From: Bacteriovorax sp037444575
Lineage (GTDB): Bacteria; Bdellovibrionota; Bacteriovoracia; Bacteriovoracales; Bacteriovoracaceae
Length of the DNA stretch: 64,000 nt
Assembly (NCBI GenBank): GCA_037444575.1
Contig: JBBIME010000008.1
Location: 248,001 to 312,000 of the forward strand
Direction of reading: 5' to 3'
Made by a program: the position numbers and the translations under genes
Notes under the pieces: model-generated
Databases searched by the model: none
Told to the model about the DNA's origin: nothing
The model's input: the letters and a program-made list of their open reading frames with translations, nothing else
Shown here: piece after piece, positions 41,786 through 51,242 of the stretch
Layout of the letters: the number at the start of each line of letters is the position of its first letter
Position numbering within the stretch: position 1 is the stretch's first letter

Positions 41786-42058
41786 ATGGACCAGCTAGAT
41801 GTTGAATTAAATTCGGATTTTATACCAAAACATGAATCGGCCAGACTGGCCGTTGAGCGCGCGCGCCGAATTGTAAAAGAAAATAATGAAATGGTTATCA
41901 AATTGAAGGAAGACTCAAATATCCAAGTAGAAGAGGAGGATACTTTCTCTTTTGCCCAAAATTTTTCTCATGAAGACTCTTATGCTTTTGATCTTTATAA
42001 AATAAAATCTAATAGCGGAATTAACAATTTTTTTAAAGATATATTTGGAGTCTTTTAA
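41786..42058 (+). CDS. Small acidic protein, unknown
   Basis: 90 residues with AAGGAG ahead of the ATG. It has a helical, charged centre (ARLAVERARRIVKENNEMVIK) and an aromatic C-terminus (NNFFKDIFGVF). No signal peptide. Followed by a 45-residue membrane peptide and rapA; all three may be cotranscribed. Function unknown. Confidence 0.65.
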   Translation: MDQLDVELNSDFIPKHESARLAVERARRIVKENNEMVIKLKEDSNIQVEEEDTFSFAQNFSHEDSYAFDLYKIKSNSGINNFFKDIFGVF

Positions 42059-42085
42059 GGAAGACCCTCGCTAGGAGCATGGATT

Positions 42086-42223
42086 GTGACTAAGTTAAAA
42101 AAGCATAAAGCGGTTAAAAGCCATTTAACATCAGAAGAAAAAGAAATCGGTAAACGTCATGTCTACATTCTTATTGGAATGATTGTCGTAGGACTAATTG
42201 CGGCCCTTTATTACATGCAATAA
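42086..42223 (+). CDS. Single-pass membrane peptide, 45 residues
   Basis: Starts with GTG eight bases after AGGAG (42073-42077). A basic N-terminus (KLKKHKAVKSH) precedes one hydrophobic helix near residues 27-43 (VYILIGMIVVGLIAALYY), giving a likely N-in membrane peptide. An ATG at 42079 opens only four codons. The spacing and clean helix support the gene. Function unknown. Confidence 0.6.
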   Translation: MTKLKKHKAVKSHLTSEEKEIGKRHVYILIGMIVVGLIAALYYMQ

Positions 42224-42252
42224 ATAAAAAAAAATTTTATAAGGATATCTAA

Positions 42253-44955
42253 GTGAGCTTATTAAAAATCGGCCAGCGCTTTATGAGCGAGACTGAGCCC
42301 GAATTAGGCCTCGGCATTATTTCGATGGTCGAATCTAAAACAGTCAAAATTTCTTTTCCTGCCAGCAAATCAGAAAGAACTTATGGAACTAAAGGCGCAC
42401 CTCTGAAGCGTGTTATCTTTGCGCCTGGAGATGAAATCTCTCTTCGTGGAGGAGAAAAGCACACTGTCGAGTCCATTGTTGAAAATGAAGGACTGATCAC
42501 TTATGTGATTAGCGAAGGTGTGCAATGTGATGAACGTGAACTTTCTGATTCAATAAGTTTTAACAAACCGGAAGAGCGCTTGTTTAATGGCAACGTGGAT
42601 ACGGCTACACTTTTTGATCTGCGCTTTAAAACGCAAATTCATAAAAATAGAATCACTCAAAGTCCCGTGCGTGGATTTGTGGGAGGAAGAATGGCATTAC
42701 TTCCTCACCAATTTTATGTGGCCCATCAAATTGCAGATAGACCCATTCCTCGCGTACTCCTTGCTGATGAAGTTGGTCTTGGAAAAACAATTGAAGCTGG
42801 ACTTGCTCTTCATCATCTCATCTTGAGTGAGAGAGTTAAGCGCGCACTTATTGTTGTTCCAGATTCTCTTGTGTACCAATGGTTCATTGAGATGCTACGA
42901 AAATTCAATCTGACATTTACCACTCTTAATCAAGAGACTCACTTAGAGCCCGGAACAAATCCTTTTATTGATAATGATTTTGTTATTGTGAATATCGGTC
43001 TTTTAAAAGGTGCTGAAATGGCCCGCGCGATGATGGATCAAGCAACATGGGACTTAATGGTTGTTGATGAGGCCCATCAGTTGAAATGGTCGCATGATCT
43101 TCCCTCAATTGAGTACAAAATAGTCGAGAGAATCGCCAAGAAAAGTAAAGGACTGTTTCTTTTAACAGCAACTCCTGAGCAATTGGGACTTGAAGGGCAT
43201 TTTGCCAGACTTAAACTTTTAGATCCTGCCCGTTTTTTTGATTATCACAAATTTTTAGAAGAGTCTTCTCACTATGACAATGTCGCTCGTCTAGCTCGTG
43301 AATTAGTCGCTCAAAAAACTCCTGAAGCAGAAGCAGAAATCGCAAAACTTCAAGATCTTCATGGAACGGGAAGAATCTTTTTTAGAAATACGAGAGGACG
43401 TTTGGGATCTCATTTTTCTTTTTTCCCAAAAAGAGTGGCTCATCCATATTTGTTAACAAGTAATAAAACAAAAAATTTAGGACTGGAAGATGAGGAAACT
43501 ATTGGGCCAAGTTTTGATTTGAAACTTGAATGGCTTGCTGAATTTTTATCAAAGAATAAAAAAGATAAAATTCTTCTTATAACAAAATCAAAAACAAAAG
43601 TTCTTACATTAGAAAAAATGCTAAAGGACAGAATTGCCGGGCTTAACATTGGTGTTTTTCATTCCGGACTCTCATTTATTGCTCGTGATCGTCAGGCCGC
43701 TTATTTTGCTGATCCCGATGGAGCTCAAATTTTACTCTGTACTGAAATTGGAAGTGAGGGGCGAAACTTTGAATTTGCTCACCACCTAATTCTATTTGAT
43801 CTTCCTGTTTATCCTGATCTACTCGAACAACGTATCGGACGTCTTGATCGCATTGGACAAACAAGTGCTATCAATATTCATGTGCCTTATGTTGTAAGTT
43901 CTTATGAAGAAGTTCTTTTTAAGTGGTATCACGAAGGGCTTAATGCCTTCGAACACTCCGCAAAAGGAGCGAGTCTTGTTCATCAACAATTGCAAACACT
44001 CCTTGAAGAATTTCTGAATAAACCAGAAAACTGTTTAGAAAATCGTGTTGTCTTTGAACAATTTTTAGAGACGACTAAAAAAGAGTATGCTGATGTTGTA
44101 AAAAAAATGGAAGAGGGAAGAGATATATTGGTTGAACTCAATTCATTCAATGAAGAAAAAGCTCAAAGCCTTGTTAACGACATCAGAAAATTTGATGAGG
44201 ATCCAACTCTTATCACTTACATGAATGAAGTTTTCCAAGAGCTGGGTGTAGATATTGAAGATATTGAAGATAATATTTTCTACATCAAGCCTAGTGATAA
44301 TATGTATGTTCCTCACTTCCCAGGTTTAAATAGTGAAGGTGTCAGAATTACTTATGATAGGAAAACGGCCAGAAGAAGAGAAGACGTTGAATTTCTCACT
44401 TGGGATCACCCTATGGTTGTTGGAGTAATGGATTTAATCATCTCTAACACTTTTGGAAATGTTACTGTCATGATGAGAAAAAAAGCAGGACAGGCCAAAA
44501 CATTTATTGAGGCTTATTTTAAACTCTATGCCGTAGCTCCAAAAAATTTATCACCTGAAAGATATTTTCCACCAACACCAATTCGCATTTTAGTCGATAG
44601 TACGGGTGAGGATTTCTCTTTAAAGTGGAGTAAAGAAGACATTGATGAAAGGGCTACTATGGCCGATCCAGACACTGTAAAAAAAGCTAAAGCGCTTCCG
44701 AAAGCAGCTGTTCAAAAAGTCTTAAAACTAGCTCACGCTCACGCACTTAAAAAAGCCGAAGAAATTAAAGGAAATTATAAAGCTACTATGATGGAAAAAT
44801 TATCGGCCGAAAAAGAACGATTAATTAAATTAAAAGAAGTTAATCCAATTGTTCGCACTGAAGAAATCGATGCTTTGACTATTCAAATGTTGATGCTTGG
44901 AAAAAGCTACAACAACGCCGATGTAGTACTCGATTCCATAAGAGTTATTTTTTAG
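42253..44955 (+). CDS. rapA: RNA polymerase-associated Swi2/Snf2 ATPase
   Basis: RapA/HepA family protein that recycles RNA polymerase. N-terminal Tudor-like region (about 1-110), then helicase motif I ADEVGLGKTIEAGLA near 175, motif II DEAHQLKW near 273, motif III TATPEQLG near 305, and motif VI QRIGRLDRIGQ near 535. The C-terminal third is RapA-specific (WDHPMVVGVMDL). At 900 residues it is a little shorter than the E. coli protein (968). Start GTG 42253 with AAGGAT upstream. It converges on the HD-domain gene with a two-base gap. Confidence 0.93.
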   Translation: MSLLKIGQRFMSETEPELGLGIISMVESKTVKISFPASKSERTYGTKGAPLKRVIFAPGDEISLRGGEKHTVESIVENEGLITYVISEGVQCDERELSDSISFNKPEERLFNGNVDTATLFDLRFKTQIHKNRITQSPVRGFVGGRMALLPHQFYVAHQIADRPIPRVLLADEVGLGKTIEAGLALHHLILSERVKRALIVVPDSLVYQWFIEMLRKFNLTFTTLNQETHLEPGTNPFIDNDFVIVNIGLLKGAEMARAMMDQATWDLMVVDEAHQLKWSHDLPSIEYKIVERIAKKSKGLFLLTATPEQLGLEGHFARLKLLDPARFFDYHKFLEESSHYDNVARLARELVAQKTPEAEAEIAKLQDLHGTGRIFFRNTRGRLGSHFSFFPKRVAHPYLLTSNKTKNLGLEDEETIGPSFDLKLEWLAEFLSKNKKDKILLITKSKTKVLTLEKMLKDRIAGLNIGVFHSGLSFIARDRQAAYFADPDGAQILLCTEIGSEGRNFEFAHHLILFDLPVYPDLLEQRIGRLDRIGQTSAINIHVPYVVSSYEEVLFKWYHEGLNAFEHSAKGASLVHQQLQTLLEEFLNKPENCLENRVVFEQFLETTKKEYADVVKKMEEGRDILVELNSFNEEKAQSLVNDIRKFDEDPTLITYMNEVFQELGVDIEDIEDNIFYIKPSDNMYVPHFPGLNSEGVRITYDRKTARRREDVEFLTWDHPMVVGVMDLIISNTFGNVTVMMRKKAGQAKTFIEAYFKLYAVAPKNLSPERYFPPTPIRILVDSTGEDFSLKWSKEDIDERATMADPDTVKKAKALPKAAVQKVLKLAHAHALKKAEEIKGNYKATMMEKLSAEKERLIKLKEVNPIVRTEEIDALTIQMLMLGKSYNNADVVLDSIRVIF

Positions 44956-44957
44956 AA

Positions 44958-45899
44958 CTATTGAAGAAGTCCTTCTGATTGGAGGACTTTTTTCAATTCA
45001 TTGAGCATATCTAAACTGTAATTACCCAATTCATCAATCATCATATCTTTGAGCGTTTGCACTGGAGTCGTTTTATTAGTGATAATTCTCTTATCGTAAT
45101 TATTTGTTAGAGAAAGAATCTCTTCAAGCTTTGTGAGTTTTTTCTTTTTATTAGGCCCCATTCCGCTTAGCACTTCTTCGTGATTGTTTACCAATTCAAG
45201 AATGGTTTTATTTACATAAGGTTTATTTTGCAAGAGACCAACAGCATCTTTGCAGTGAAGATAGTAAACGCGCTTATCATCGTTGGTTAAAAGTTTTCTT
45301 GCTTTATAGAAAAGAGGAATATCATTTTTATTCATTTGAGGAATACCAATATCATGAATAAGTGCAGCTGTTCCCAGATCATCGAGTTCTTGTTCAGTGC
45401 AACCAAGTTTCTCGCCTAACTTCACTGCAAGAGCACAAACGTTCAATGAATGTTTGATTATGTCTTCGTTCTTATCAACTTTTTTACCGAAAATTGTTTT
45501 TAGAGCATCTGGGTTTTGTGAAATAACTTCGCGAAGGCTTTTAGCCGCATTTTCAGTCATGCGATAAGCGGATTCACTTCCAGGGTTCTGTTGCATTCTC
45601 TCAACTGCAGAACTAGCAGCACCTTCGGCCATATTGACCTTTTCCTCGACCTTCACATTGGGATCTTTTAGTGTTTCCGCCAAAAGAGAGTCGAGGAATT
45701 TTTGATAATTAACTTCATCAGATTCTGTAATAAAAAATTTGGCAATTTTTTGTGCTCTTAGTTTGCCGTATTTATCTTCCGAAAGCTGTTCGCCTCTTTT
45801 TGCATAACAGAGATACTGCTCTTTAAAAAAGATATAGAGATCGAATGTTAAACTTCTAAGTGGTTTTACTGTCGTAATGCGAAGTGGAGTGAAGTCCAT
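44958..45899 (-). CDS. HD-domain (HD-GYP-like) protein
   Basis: A phosphohydrolase-type HD domain lies in the C-terminal half: HSLNVCALAVKLG near residue 152, AALIHDIGIP near 178, then NNHEEVLSG near 240. The HD-GYP signature would read HHE..dGxGYP; here it is NHEEVLSGMGPNK, so the GYP loop is altered and cyclic-di-GMP hydrolysis is doubtful. The N-terminal half is helical with no recognised sensor. May be a signalling or scaffold protein. Confidence 0.75.
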   Translation of the reverse strand: MDFTPLRITTVKPLRSLTFDLYIFFKEQYLCYAKRGEQLSEDKYGKLRAQKIAKFFITESDEVNYQKFLDSLLAETLKDPNVKVEEKVNMAEGAASSAVERMQQNPGSESAYRMTENAAKSLREVISQNPDALKTIFGKKVDKNEDIIKHSLNVCALAVKLGEKLGCTEQELDDLGTAALIHDIGIPQMNKNDIPLFYKARKLLTNDDKRVYYLHCKDAVGLLQNKPYVNKTILELVNNHEEVLSGMGPNKKKKLTKLEEILSLTNNYDKRIITNKTTPVQTLKDMMIDELGNYSLDMLNELKKVLQSEGLLQ

Positions 45900-46003
45900 G
45901 TAGTTACCTATATCAAGTATGTGTTATTAATTTAATGACAATTTAGAATAAAATCAATTTGAAAAATTGCCAGGCAGAAAACGAGCATATAAAATTCCTC
46001 CAA

Positions 46004-46390
46004 ATGAAAAATATATTGGGCAATTATCTTCAAAGAAAGACCTTAATTTTCATTAAAAGGTACGCAGAGCTTTTTTATTCTGTTGAAGGATGCAATTTCT
46101 CGTTTTTCTATGAGTACTTGGTTGAATTAGAACGGATTCAAGCTCTTTTTATCACGGCGGGTCTACTTTTCTTTGAGTACTTTTATCCATTATATTTTTT
46201 TAAACTCTCACGATTTAGTCAGTTATCCTATCAATCAAGAATAAGACTTGTAGTGGCAGCGGAAAATTCAAAAATACTCGCACTGAGACAGCTTTCACTA
46301 AAGTTTAAAATGGTCTCCTCGCTCATTTATTTTTTAAACGATGGAAACAAAGAAAAAATAAATTACTCGGTCAAATACTTATATGAGTAA
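46004..46390 (+). CDS. Unknown protein ahead of the GMC oxidoreductase
   Basis: About 128 residues if started at ATG 46004; a TTG at 45959 would add 15. Neither has a clear ribosome site. The sequence is rich in Phe, Tyr and Leu with helical stretches (ALFITAGLLFFEYFYPLYFF), so membrane contact is possible. Its end overlaps the next start by eight bases, which supports coupling to the oxidoreductase. No family recognised. Confidence 0.55.
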   Translation: MKNILGNYLQRKTLIFIKRYAELFYSVEGCNFSFFYEYLVELERIQALFITAGLLFFEYFYPLYFFKLSRFSQLSYQSRIRLVVAAENSKILALRQLSLKFKMVSSLIYFLNDGNKEKINYSVKYLYE

Positions 46391-47822
46391 CATCTATGAC
46401 GTATGTGTAGCAGGTTCTGGAGCAGGTGGAGCTGTTGCAGCTTATGAATTAGCGAAAAAAGGATTAAGAGTAATTGTTGTTGAAAAAGGCAAGCGCTTTC
46501 CTGTTTATAAAAATTCAATGAATCCTTTAAAATTTGTAACACAAAATTTATACAGTAATTCAATGACACCTGTTATGGGGAATGGAATTATCACGACTGT
46601 TCTGGCCACTGGTTGGGGGGGAACAACTGAAATAAATTCTGCAATTATGAAAAATGCGCCTGATTATATTTTGGATAGATGGTTTTCTTTGGAGCTAAAG
46701 GTAGGCGCCAAGTACAGGAAAGATTTTTTAGATGCTTATGAAGAAATTGAAGAAAAATTAAATCTAAACAGAGTAAAAGAAATCAGGCTTGGAAAAAACA
46801 ATGAGATTATCAAGGAAGGATTAGAAAAATTGAATTGGGAAAGTTCCATTCTTCCTAGGGCCGTAGGCGATTGTAAGGCCAGTGGGAACTGTTTAACATT
46901 TTGCCCTAATAATGAAAAACTATCCATGAGTAAGACATATCTAAAATGGTGTAATGAACTTGGCGTTGAATATATGGATGAAGCCAGTGTGCTTAGCTTT
47001 TCAGAAGTGGATGGTATCGTTCATGTTAAGCTAAAAAAAAATGGTGAATTCCTAACACTAAAAGCTAAGAAGTTAATTATAACGGCGGGTATTTTTGAAA
47101 GTCCAAAAATTTTAAAGAAATCAAAAATAAAGAATAACGAAATAGGAAAAAATCTGACCATGCATTTAGGGGTAGCAGTGATGGGGAAGTTTCCCTATGC
47201 GATTGATAGCTGGAATGCACAAACTCAAGGTTGGTCAAGTTCTCAATTTTTAGAAAAGGGGATGATCATTGAAAGTTTATCCATGCTTCCAGGATTAGTG
47301 GCTACGCGATTGCCCGGCGTTGGACAAGTTTTTAAAAGCAAGTTCAATGAAATAAGAAATATTTCCGTGGTTACTATAAAAGTTTCATCAAAAACAAAAG
47401 GTCGATTAATTTTTATAGGAGATAGGGCAATTCCATATTTTAATATTTCTAAGAATGATTTAGACGAGACCTTGTTTGGAATAGAAAAATGTTCTCAAGT
47501 TTTATTTGCTGCTGGCGCAGGTACAGTTTATCCAGGAATTAAAGGATTCAGAGAAGAACTGAATTCAGCTGAAGATTTGAGCCAGCTATTAGCTTATAAG
47601 ATTAAACCTAAAGATGTCACGTTTATGGCAAATCACATTTTTGGCACGTGTTCGTTGGGAAAAGTAGTTGATGAATATGGAAAAGTTATTAATACAAAAA
47701 ATGTTTACGTTGCAGATGCCAGTATTATTCCAAGTACAATGGCCAACAATCCCCAGAAAACAATTATGGCCTTTGCCAAATTAATCAGCTCTAAAATATA
47801 TGAGGGATTCCATGTCAGCTAA
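46383..47822 (+). CDS. GMC-family FAD oxidoreductase
   Basis: A glucose-methanol-choline oxidoreductase. The FAD motif VAGSGAGGAVAAYELAKKG is at the N-terminus, a Cys-containing loop CKASGNCLTFCPNNE near residue 165 resembles the metal or cluster-like segment of FAD-dependent dehydrogenases, and the C-terminal signature HIFGTCSLGKVVDEYG with ADASIIPSTMANNPQKT closes it. It oxidises an alcohol or sterol-type substrate not identifiable here. It overlaps genes on both sides (46390 and 47812), so the three form one unit. Confidence 0.85.
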   Translation: MSNIYDVCVAGSGAGGAVAAYELAKKGLRVIVVEKGKRFPVYKNSMNPLKFVTQNLYSNSMTPVMGNGIITTVLATGWGGTTEINSAIMKNAPDYILDRWFSLELKVGAKYRKDFLDAYEEIEEKLNLNRVKEIRLGKNNEIIKEGLEKLNWESSILPRAVGDCKASGNCLTFCPNNEKLSMSKTYLKWCNELGVEYMDEASVLSFSEVDGIVHVKLKKNGEFLTLKAKKLIITAGIFESPKILKKSKIKNNEIGKNLTMHLGVAVMGKFPYAIDSWNAQTQGWSSSQFLEKGMIIESLSMLPGLVATRLPGVGQVFKSKFNEIRNISVVTIKVSSKTKGRLIFIGDRAIPYFNISKNDLDETLFGIEKCSQVLFAAGAGTVYPGIKGFREELNSAEDLSQLLAYKIKPKDVTFMANHIFGTCSLGKVVDEYGKVINTKNVYVADASIIPSTMANNPQKTIMAFAKLISSKIYEGFHVS

Positions 47823-48273
47823 TTTTTCTTTTGAGCAATTTATGTCAATGAAAAGATCAGAGATTGACCATCTCTTTGATTCCTGTTCCAAAGTAAAATG
47901 GTCTCAGTTAGATCAAAGAGAATTTGCCGGTATTAATCACTTGAAATTGACGAAATTATTAACGATTCATAAATTTAAAAAAGGCTTTTACGAGTCAGAG
48001 GGAAAGTTATGGGGATACAATATAAGAATTCGCCAGGGAGATGGATATAAGACTTTTCAACCCGAGCAAAATACTAAAGGAGTTGTAAAACACGGATTTT
48101 TTGAAGTGATCTGCTCGAATTCTAATTGCCTCCTTGTTTATAAAAACGGAAAGAATCCATGGTTTGATCCCTCTAAGTTTTTAGTAGATGAATTAGTTGA
48201 GTATGGAGATTTTTTTATTGGGAAGGCATATGCCTTCAATTTCTTCTTAACTTATTTTTGTCTAAGAAAATGA
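47812..48273 (+). CDS. Unknown protein after the GMC oxidoreductase
   Basis: 153 residues from ATG 47812, which has GAGGGA four bases before it; an ATG at 47800 lies inside that site. Mixed alpha/beta, with aromatic-rich strands (GYNIRIRQGDGYKTFQPEQN, LLVYKNGKNPWFDPS) that suggest a small beta-sandwich. No signal peptide, no known family. The overlap with the GMC gene implies a shared job. Confidence 0.6.
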   Translation: MSANFSFEQFMSMKRSEIDHLFDSCSKVKWSQLDQREFAGINHLKLTKLLTIHKFKKGFYESEGKLWGYNIRIRQGDGYKTFQPEQNTKGVVKHGFFEVICSNSNCLLVYKNGKNPWFDPSKFLVDELVEYGDFFIGKAYAFNFFLTYFCLRK

Positions 48274-48352
48274 CTCATCTCATTCTTCTAGAAAATCGAT
48301 TGCATTCGCAGTATAACCTTAAGAAAAATTATCAATCTAATTAAGGTTCATT

Positions 48353-49975
48353 ATGATCAGTTTCAATAGCGTTTCAAAAAATTACGGTGGGCAGATTCTT
48401 TATGAGAATGCCTCTTTTATTTTACGTCCAGGCGATAAGGTTGGTTTAGTCGGACCTAACGGGGCTGGAAAAACGACTGTTTTTCGCATTTTGATGAAGG
48501 AAGAAGGCTTTGACGGAGGATCAATTACTGTTCCTGATAAAATTCGCGTTGCTTATTTTTCTCAGAACATTGGCGAAATGAAAGGTCGCACAGTAATTGA
48601 AGAAGTAATGAGTGGAAGCGCGAAAGCATCTGAGCTTGCAGCAGAGATGAGAAAAATTGAAAAAATGCTTGAAGGCGATCTTGACCCTGACGAGATGGAA
48701 AAAGTTCTCATTCAGTTGGGTGATTATCAAACAGAGTTTGAAAAACTTGGTGGATACGATCTTGACGTACGAGCTAAAGAGATCATCACAGGTCTTGGGG
48801 TTATGCCTTATGATCACGATCGAGATGTAGGACTTTTCTCTGGTGGATGGAGAATGAGAATTGCCCTTGCAAAAGTTCTTATCCAAAATCCAGATGTAAT
48901 TCTTTTAGATGAGCCTACCAACTATCTCGATCTTGAAAGTATTATTTGGCTTGAAGAATGGCTAAAAACTTTCAAAGGCGCTATTTTGATGACAAGTCAC
49001 GATCGCGATTTCATGAACGGCATCGTCAATCGAATCATCGAAGTGGCAAATAAAGCGATCACGACTTATACAGGTGATTACGACTACTACGAAAAAGAAA
49101 AAGAAATAAGAAAAGTTCAGCAGATTGCTCAATATGAGTCTCAACAGGCAATGCTCCAAAAAGAAGAGGAATTCATTGCTAAGTTTGCTGCCAGAGCAAG
49201 TCACGCGGCTCAAGTTCAATCGAGAGTTAAAAAAATTGATAAGATCGAAAGAGTTGAACTTCCACCAGAAGATATCGTAATGGATTTCTCTTTCCCTGTT
49301 CCTCCTCGTGGAAGTAACGATGTTGTGACAATGAAAAATCTCGCTAAAACTTGGACTAGAGATGATGGATCTCCTCATAAAGTTTTCTCTGATCTTACAG
49401 CAACAGTTAATCGTTTGGATAAAATTGCGGTTGTTGGAGTTAACGGAGCTGGTAAGTCAACACTTCTAAAAGTTCTATGCGGTTTAACAGAGGCCACAAA
49501 TGGAGAGTCTGCTTTAGGTCCTAGTATCAAAGCGGGTTACTTCTCTCAATTCTCTCTTGATCTTTTAAATCCAGAAAACACTGTGCTTGAAGAAATTTCT
49601 TCAAGACTTCCTCATGCTACAAATGGTTATATAAGAAATCTTTTAGCTGCCTTTTTATTTCGTGGCGACGATGTCGAAAAGAAAATTAAAATTCTCTCTG
49701 GAGGAGAAAAAAGTAGAGTTGTTCTCGCGACTTTAATGTCAAACAATAACAACCTTCTTGTTCTCGATGAGCCTACCAACCACCTCGATCTAAAATCGCG
49801 TGATGTTTTATTAAAAGCACTTAAAGAGTTTGAAGGAACAGTAATGTATGTATCCCACGACAGACACTTCTTGCACGGATTATCAAATCGCGTTTTCGAA
49901 GTTGATAAAGGGGGAATAAGAGTGTTTGAAAGCAATTTTCAATACTATCTCGATAAGAAAAATTCTGAGGGCTAG
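48353..49975 (+). CDS. ABC-F ATPase with two intact cassettes
   Basis: Duplicated ABC domain protein. Cassette 1: GPNGAGKTTVFRIL near residue 35, LFSGGWRMRIALAK, LLLDEPTNYLDLES. Cassette 2: GVNGAGKSTLLKVL near 370, LSGGEKSRVVLAT, LVLDEPTNHLDLKS. The FSGGWRMR signature in cassette 1 is typical of Uup and EttA-like branches. ABC-F proteins bind the ribosome and adjust the translating state. Unlike the paralogue at 39976-41559, both sites keep their catalytic residues. It precedes the isomerase-like gene by ten bases. Confidence 0.9.
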   Translation: MISFNSVSKNYGGQILYENASFILRPGDKVGLVGPNGAGKTTVFRILMKEEGFDGGSITVPDKIRVAYFSQNIGEMKGRTVIEEVMSGSAKASELAAEMRKIEKMLEGDLDPDEMEKVLIQLGDYQTEFEKLGGYDLDVRAKEIITGLGVMPYDHDRDVGLFSGGWRMRIALAKVLIQNPDVILLDEPTNYLDLESIIWLEEWLKTFKGAILMTSHDRDFMNGIVNRIIEVANKAITTYTGDYDYYEKEKEIRKVQQIAQYESQQAMLQKEEEFIAKFAARASHAAQVQSRVKKIDKIERVELPPEDIVMDFSFPVPPRGSNDVVTMKNLAKTWTRDDGSPHKVFSDLTATVNRLDKIAVVGVNGAGKSTLLKVLCGLTEATNGESALGPSIKAGYFSQFSLDLLNPENTVLEEISSRLPHATNGYIRNLLAAFLFRGDDVEKKIKILSGGEKSRVVLATLMSNNNNLLVLDEPTNHLDLKSRDVLLKALKEFEGTVMYVSHDRHFLHGLSNRVFEVDKGGIRVFESNFQYYLDKKNSEG

Positions 49976-49985
49976 GAAGTTTTGC

Positions 49986-50621
49986 ATGAAAAAGAAAATT
50001 GATTTTTATTTTGATTTTCTCTCTCCCTATTCTTATGTTGCATGGACTTGGGTTTATTCTCACCTCAATGATTATGATTTTCATTTTTATCCAGTGAGTA
50101 TTCCCAATGTAATTGCTCACTATGATACAAAAGGCCCCGCTCAAATTGCGCCGAAAAGAAATTATCTTTTTAAAGATCTGCTTCGGTATACAAAATTACA
50201 CAATGTCCCTTTTACAACTCCAAAGAATCTGCCTTTTAATTCACTGTATGCTTTAAGACTTGCTCTTAAAAGTGTCGCTGGAATTAAACAGGCTGAAGTC
50301 ATTAATGCCATCTATGTGGCAGGATGGAGTGAGGGATTGGATATCGGAAGTGACGATGTCCTTCGATCCGTTCTCACAAAAAACAATCTTCCAGTAGATG
50401 AACTCTTTTCCAAAATGGAAGAGAAGGCGGCCAGAATTGAACTAAAAAATAATATCGAAGAAGGAATAAAAAGAGACCTTTTTGGAGTTCCCTCTTTTTT
50501 TGTAGACGAAGAAATGTTTTGGGGAAATGATTCTATAAAGTATTTGGAAATGTATCTAAAAGGATCTGATCCTCTTGATCATGAAAAATATCAAACTTTT
50601 TTAACTAAGCACCAATTTTAA
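49986..50621 (+). CDS. DsbA/GST-kappa fold protein, HCCA isomerase-like
   Basis: Belongs to the 2-hydroxychromene-2-carboxylate isomerase group: DFYFDFLSPYSYVAW at the N-terminus, FKDLLRYTKLHNVPF and a final FGVPSFFVDEEMFWGND. Catalysis uses glutathione in characterised members. ATG 49986 is chosen; upstream in-frame codons overlap the preceding gene. The natural substrate here is unknown; related proteins also act as general oxidoreductases. 211 residues is usual. Confidence 0.85.
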   Translation: MKKKIDFYFDFLSPYSYVAWTWVYSHLNDYDFHFYPVSIPNVIAHYDTKGPAQIAPKRNYLFKDLLRYTKLHNVPFTTPKNLPFNSLYALRLALKSVAGIKQAEVINAIYVAGWSEGLDIGSDDVLRSVLTKNNLPVDELFSKMEEKAARIELKNNIEEGIKRDLFGVPSFFVDEEMFWGNDSIKYLEMYLKGSDPLDHEKYQTFLTKHQF

Positions 50622-50638
50622 ATACAAGAGGTATGCAA

Positions 50639-51208
50639 ATGAAAAAAATGTCTGTGCTCGTATTCTCTCTTCTTATGTCTCTGAATGTTTTAGCAGCCAA
50701 TCCTAAGAATCCTCAAATCACCATCAAAACAAGCATGGGAGATATTGAAGCTGAACTTTATGCCGACAAAGCTCCTATTTCAGTTAAAAACTTCTTGGAA
50801 TATGTAAAAAAAGGCCAATACAAGGACACTATTTTTCACCGTGTAATCGACAATTTCATGATTCAAGGTGGAGGCTTTGACAAAGACCTTAAAGAAAAAT
50901 CAACCGGTGCTCCAATTAAGAATGAAGCTGGAAATGGATTGAAAAATGAAGCTGGGACTCTTGCTATGGCCCGCACAGGGATAGTTGATAGCGCAACAGC
51001 TCAGTTTTTTATTAACGTGGCCGATAATGGCTTTCTTGATCATCGCGATGAATCCCAAGCGGGCTTTGGCTACGCGGTTTTTGGTAAAGTGACGAAAGGG
51101 ATGCCTGTAGTCAATAAAATTAAGGCCGTGAAAACGGGAACTCGTGGACCACTTGAAGATGTTCCATTGGAACCAGTAGTAATCTTAGACATCATCAAAA
51201 AGAAGTGA
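50639..51208 (+). CDS. Cyclophilin-type peptidyl-prolyl cis-trans isomerase, periplasmic
   Basis: A signal peptide (SVLVFSLLMSLNVLAA) precedes a compact cyclophilin domain with FHRVIDNFMIQGGGF near residue 63, the Q/A-rich ATAQFFINVADN near 118 and FGYAVFGKVTKGMPVV near 140. It catalyses proline isomerisation of exported proteins, like E. coli PpiA. ATG 50639 is preferred because AGAGG is then seven bases away. SlyD follows 34 bases later, so two folding helpers form one block. Confidence 0.92.
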   Translation: MKKMSVLVFSLLMSLNVLAANPKNPQITIKTSMGDIEAELYADKAPISVKNFLEYVKKGQYKDTIFHRVIDNFMIQGGGFDKDLKEKSTGAPIKNEAGNGLKNEAGTLAMARTGIVDSATAQFFINVADNGFLDHRDESQAGFGYAVFGKVTKGMPVVNKIKAVKTGTRGPLEDVPLEPVVILDIIKKK

Positions 51209-51242
51209 TAGGTTGGGGTCCAAAACCGTTACGGAGAATGTT

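Noticed and set aside
48521..49378. Long minus-strand frames in the ABC-F gene
   Set aside because: Antisense shadows of conserved ATPase motifs; no start signals.
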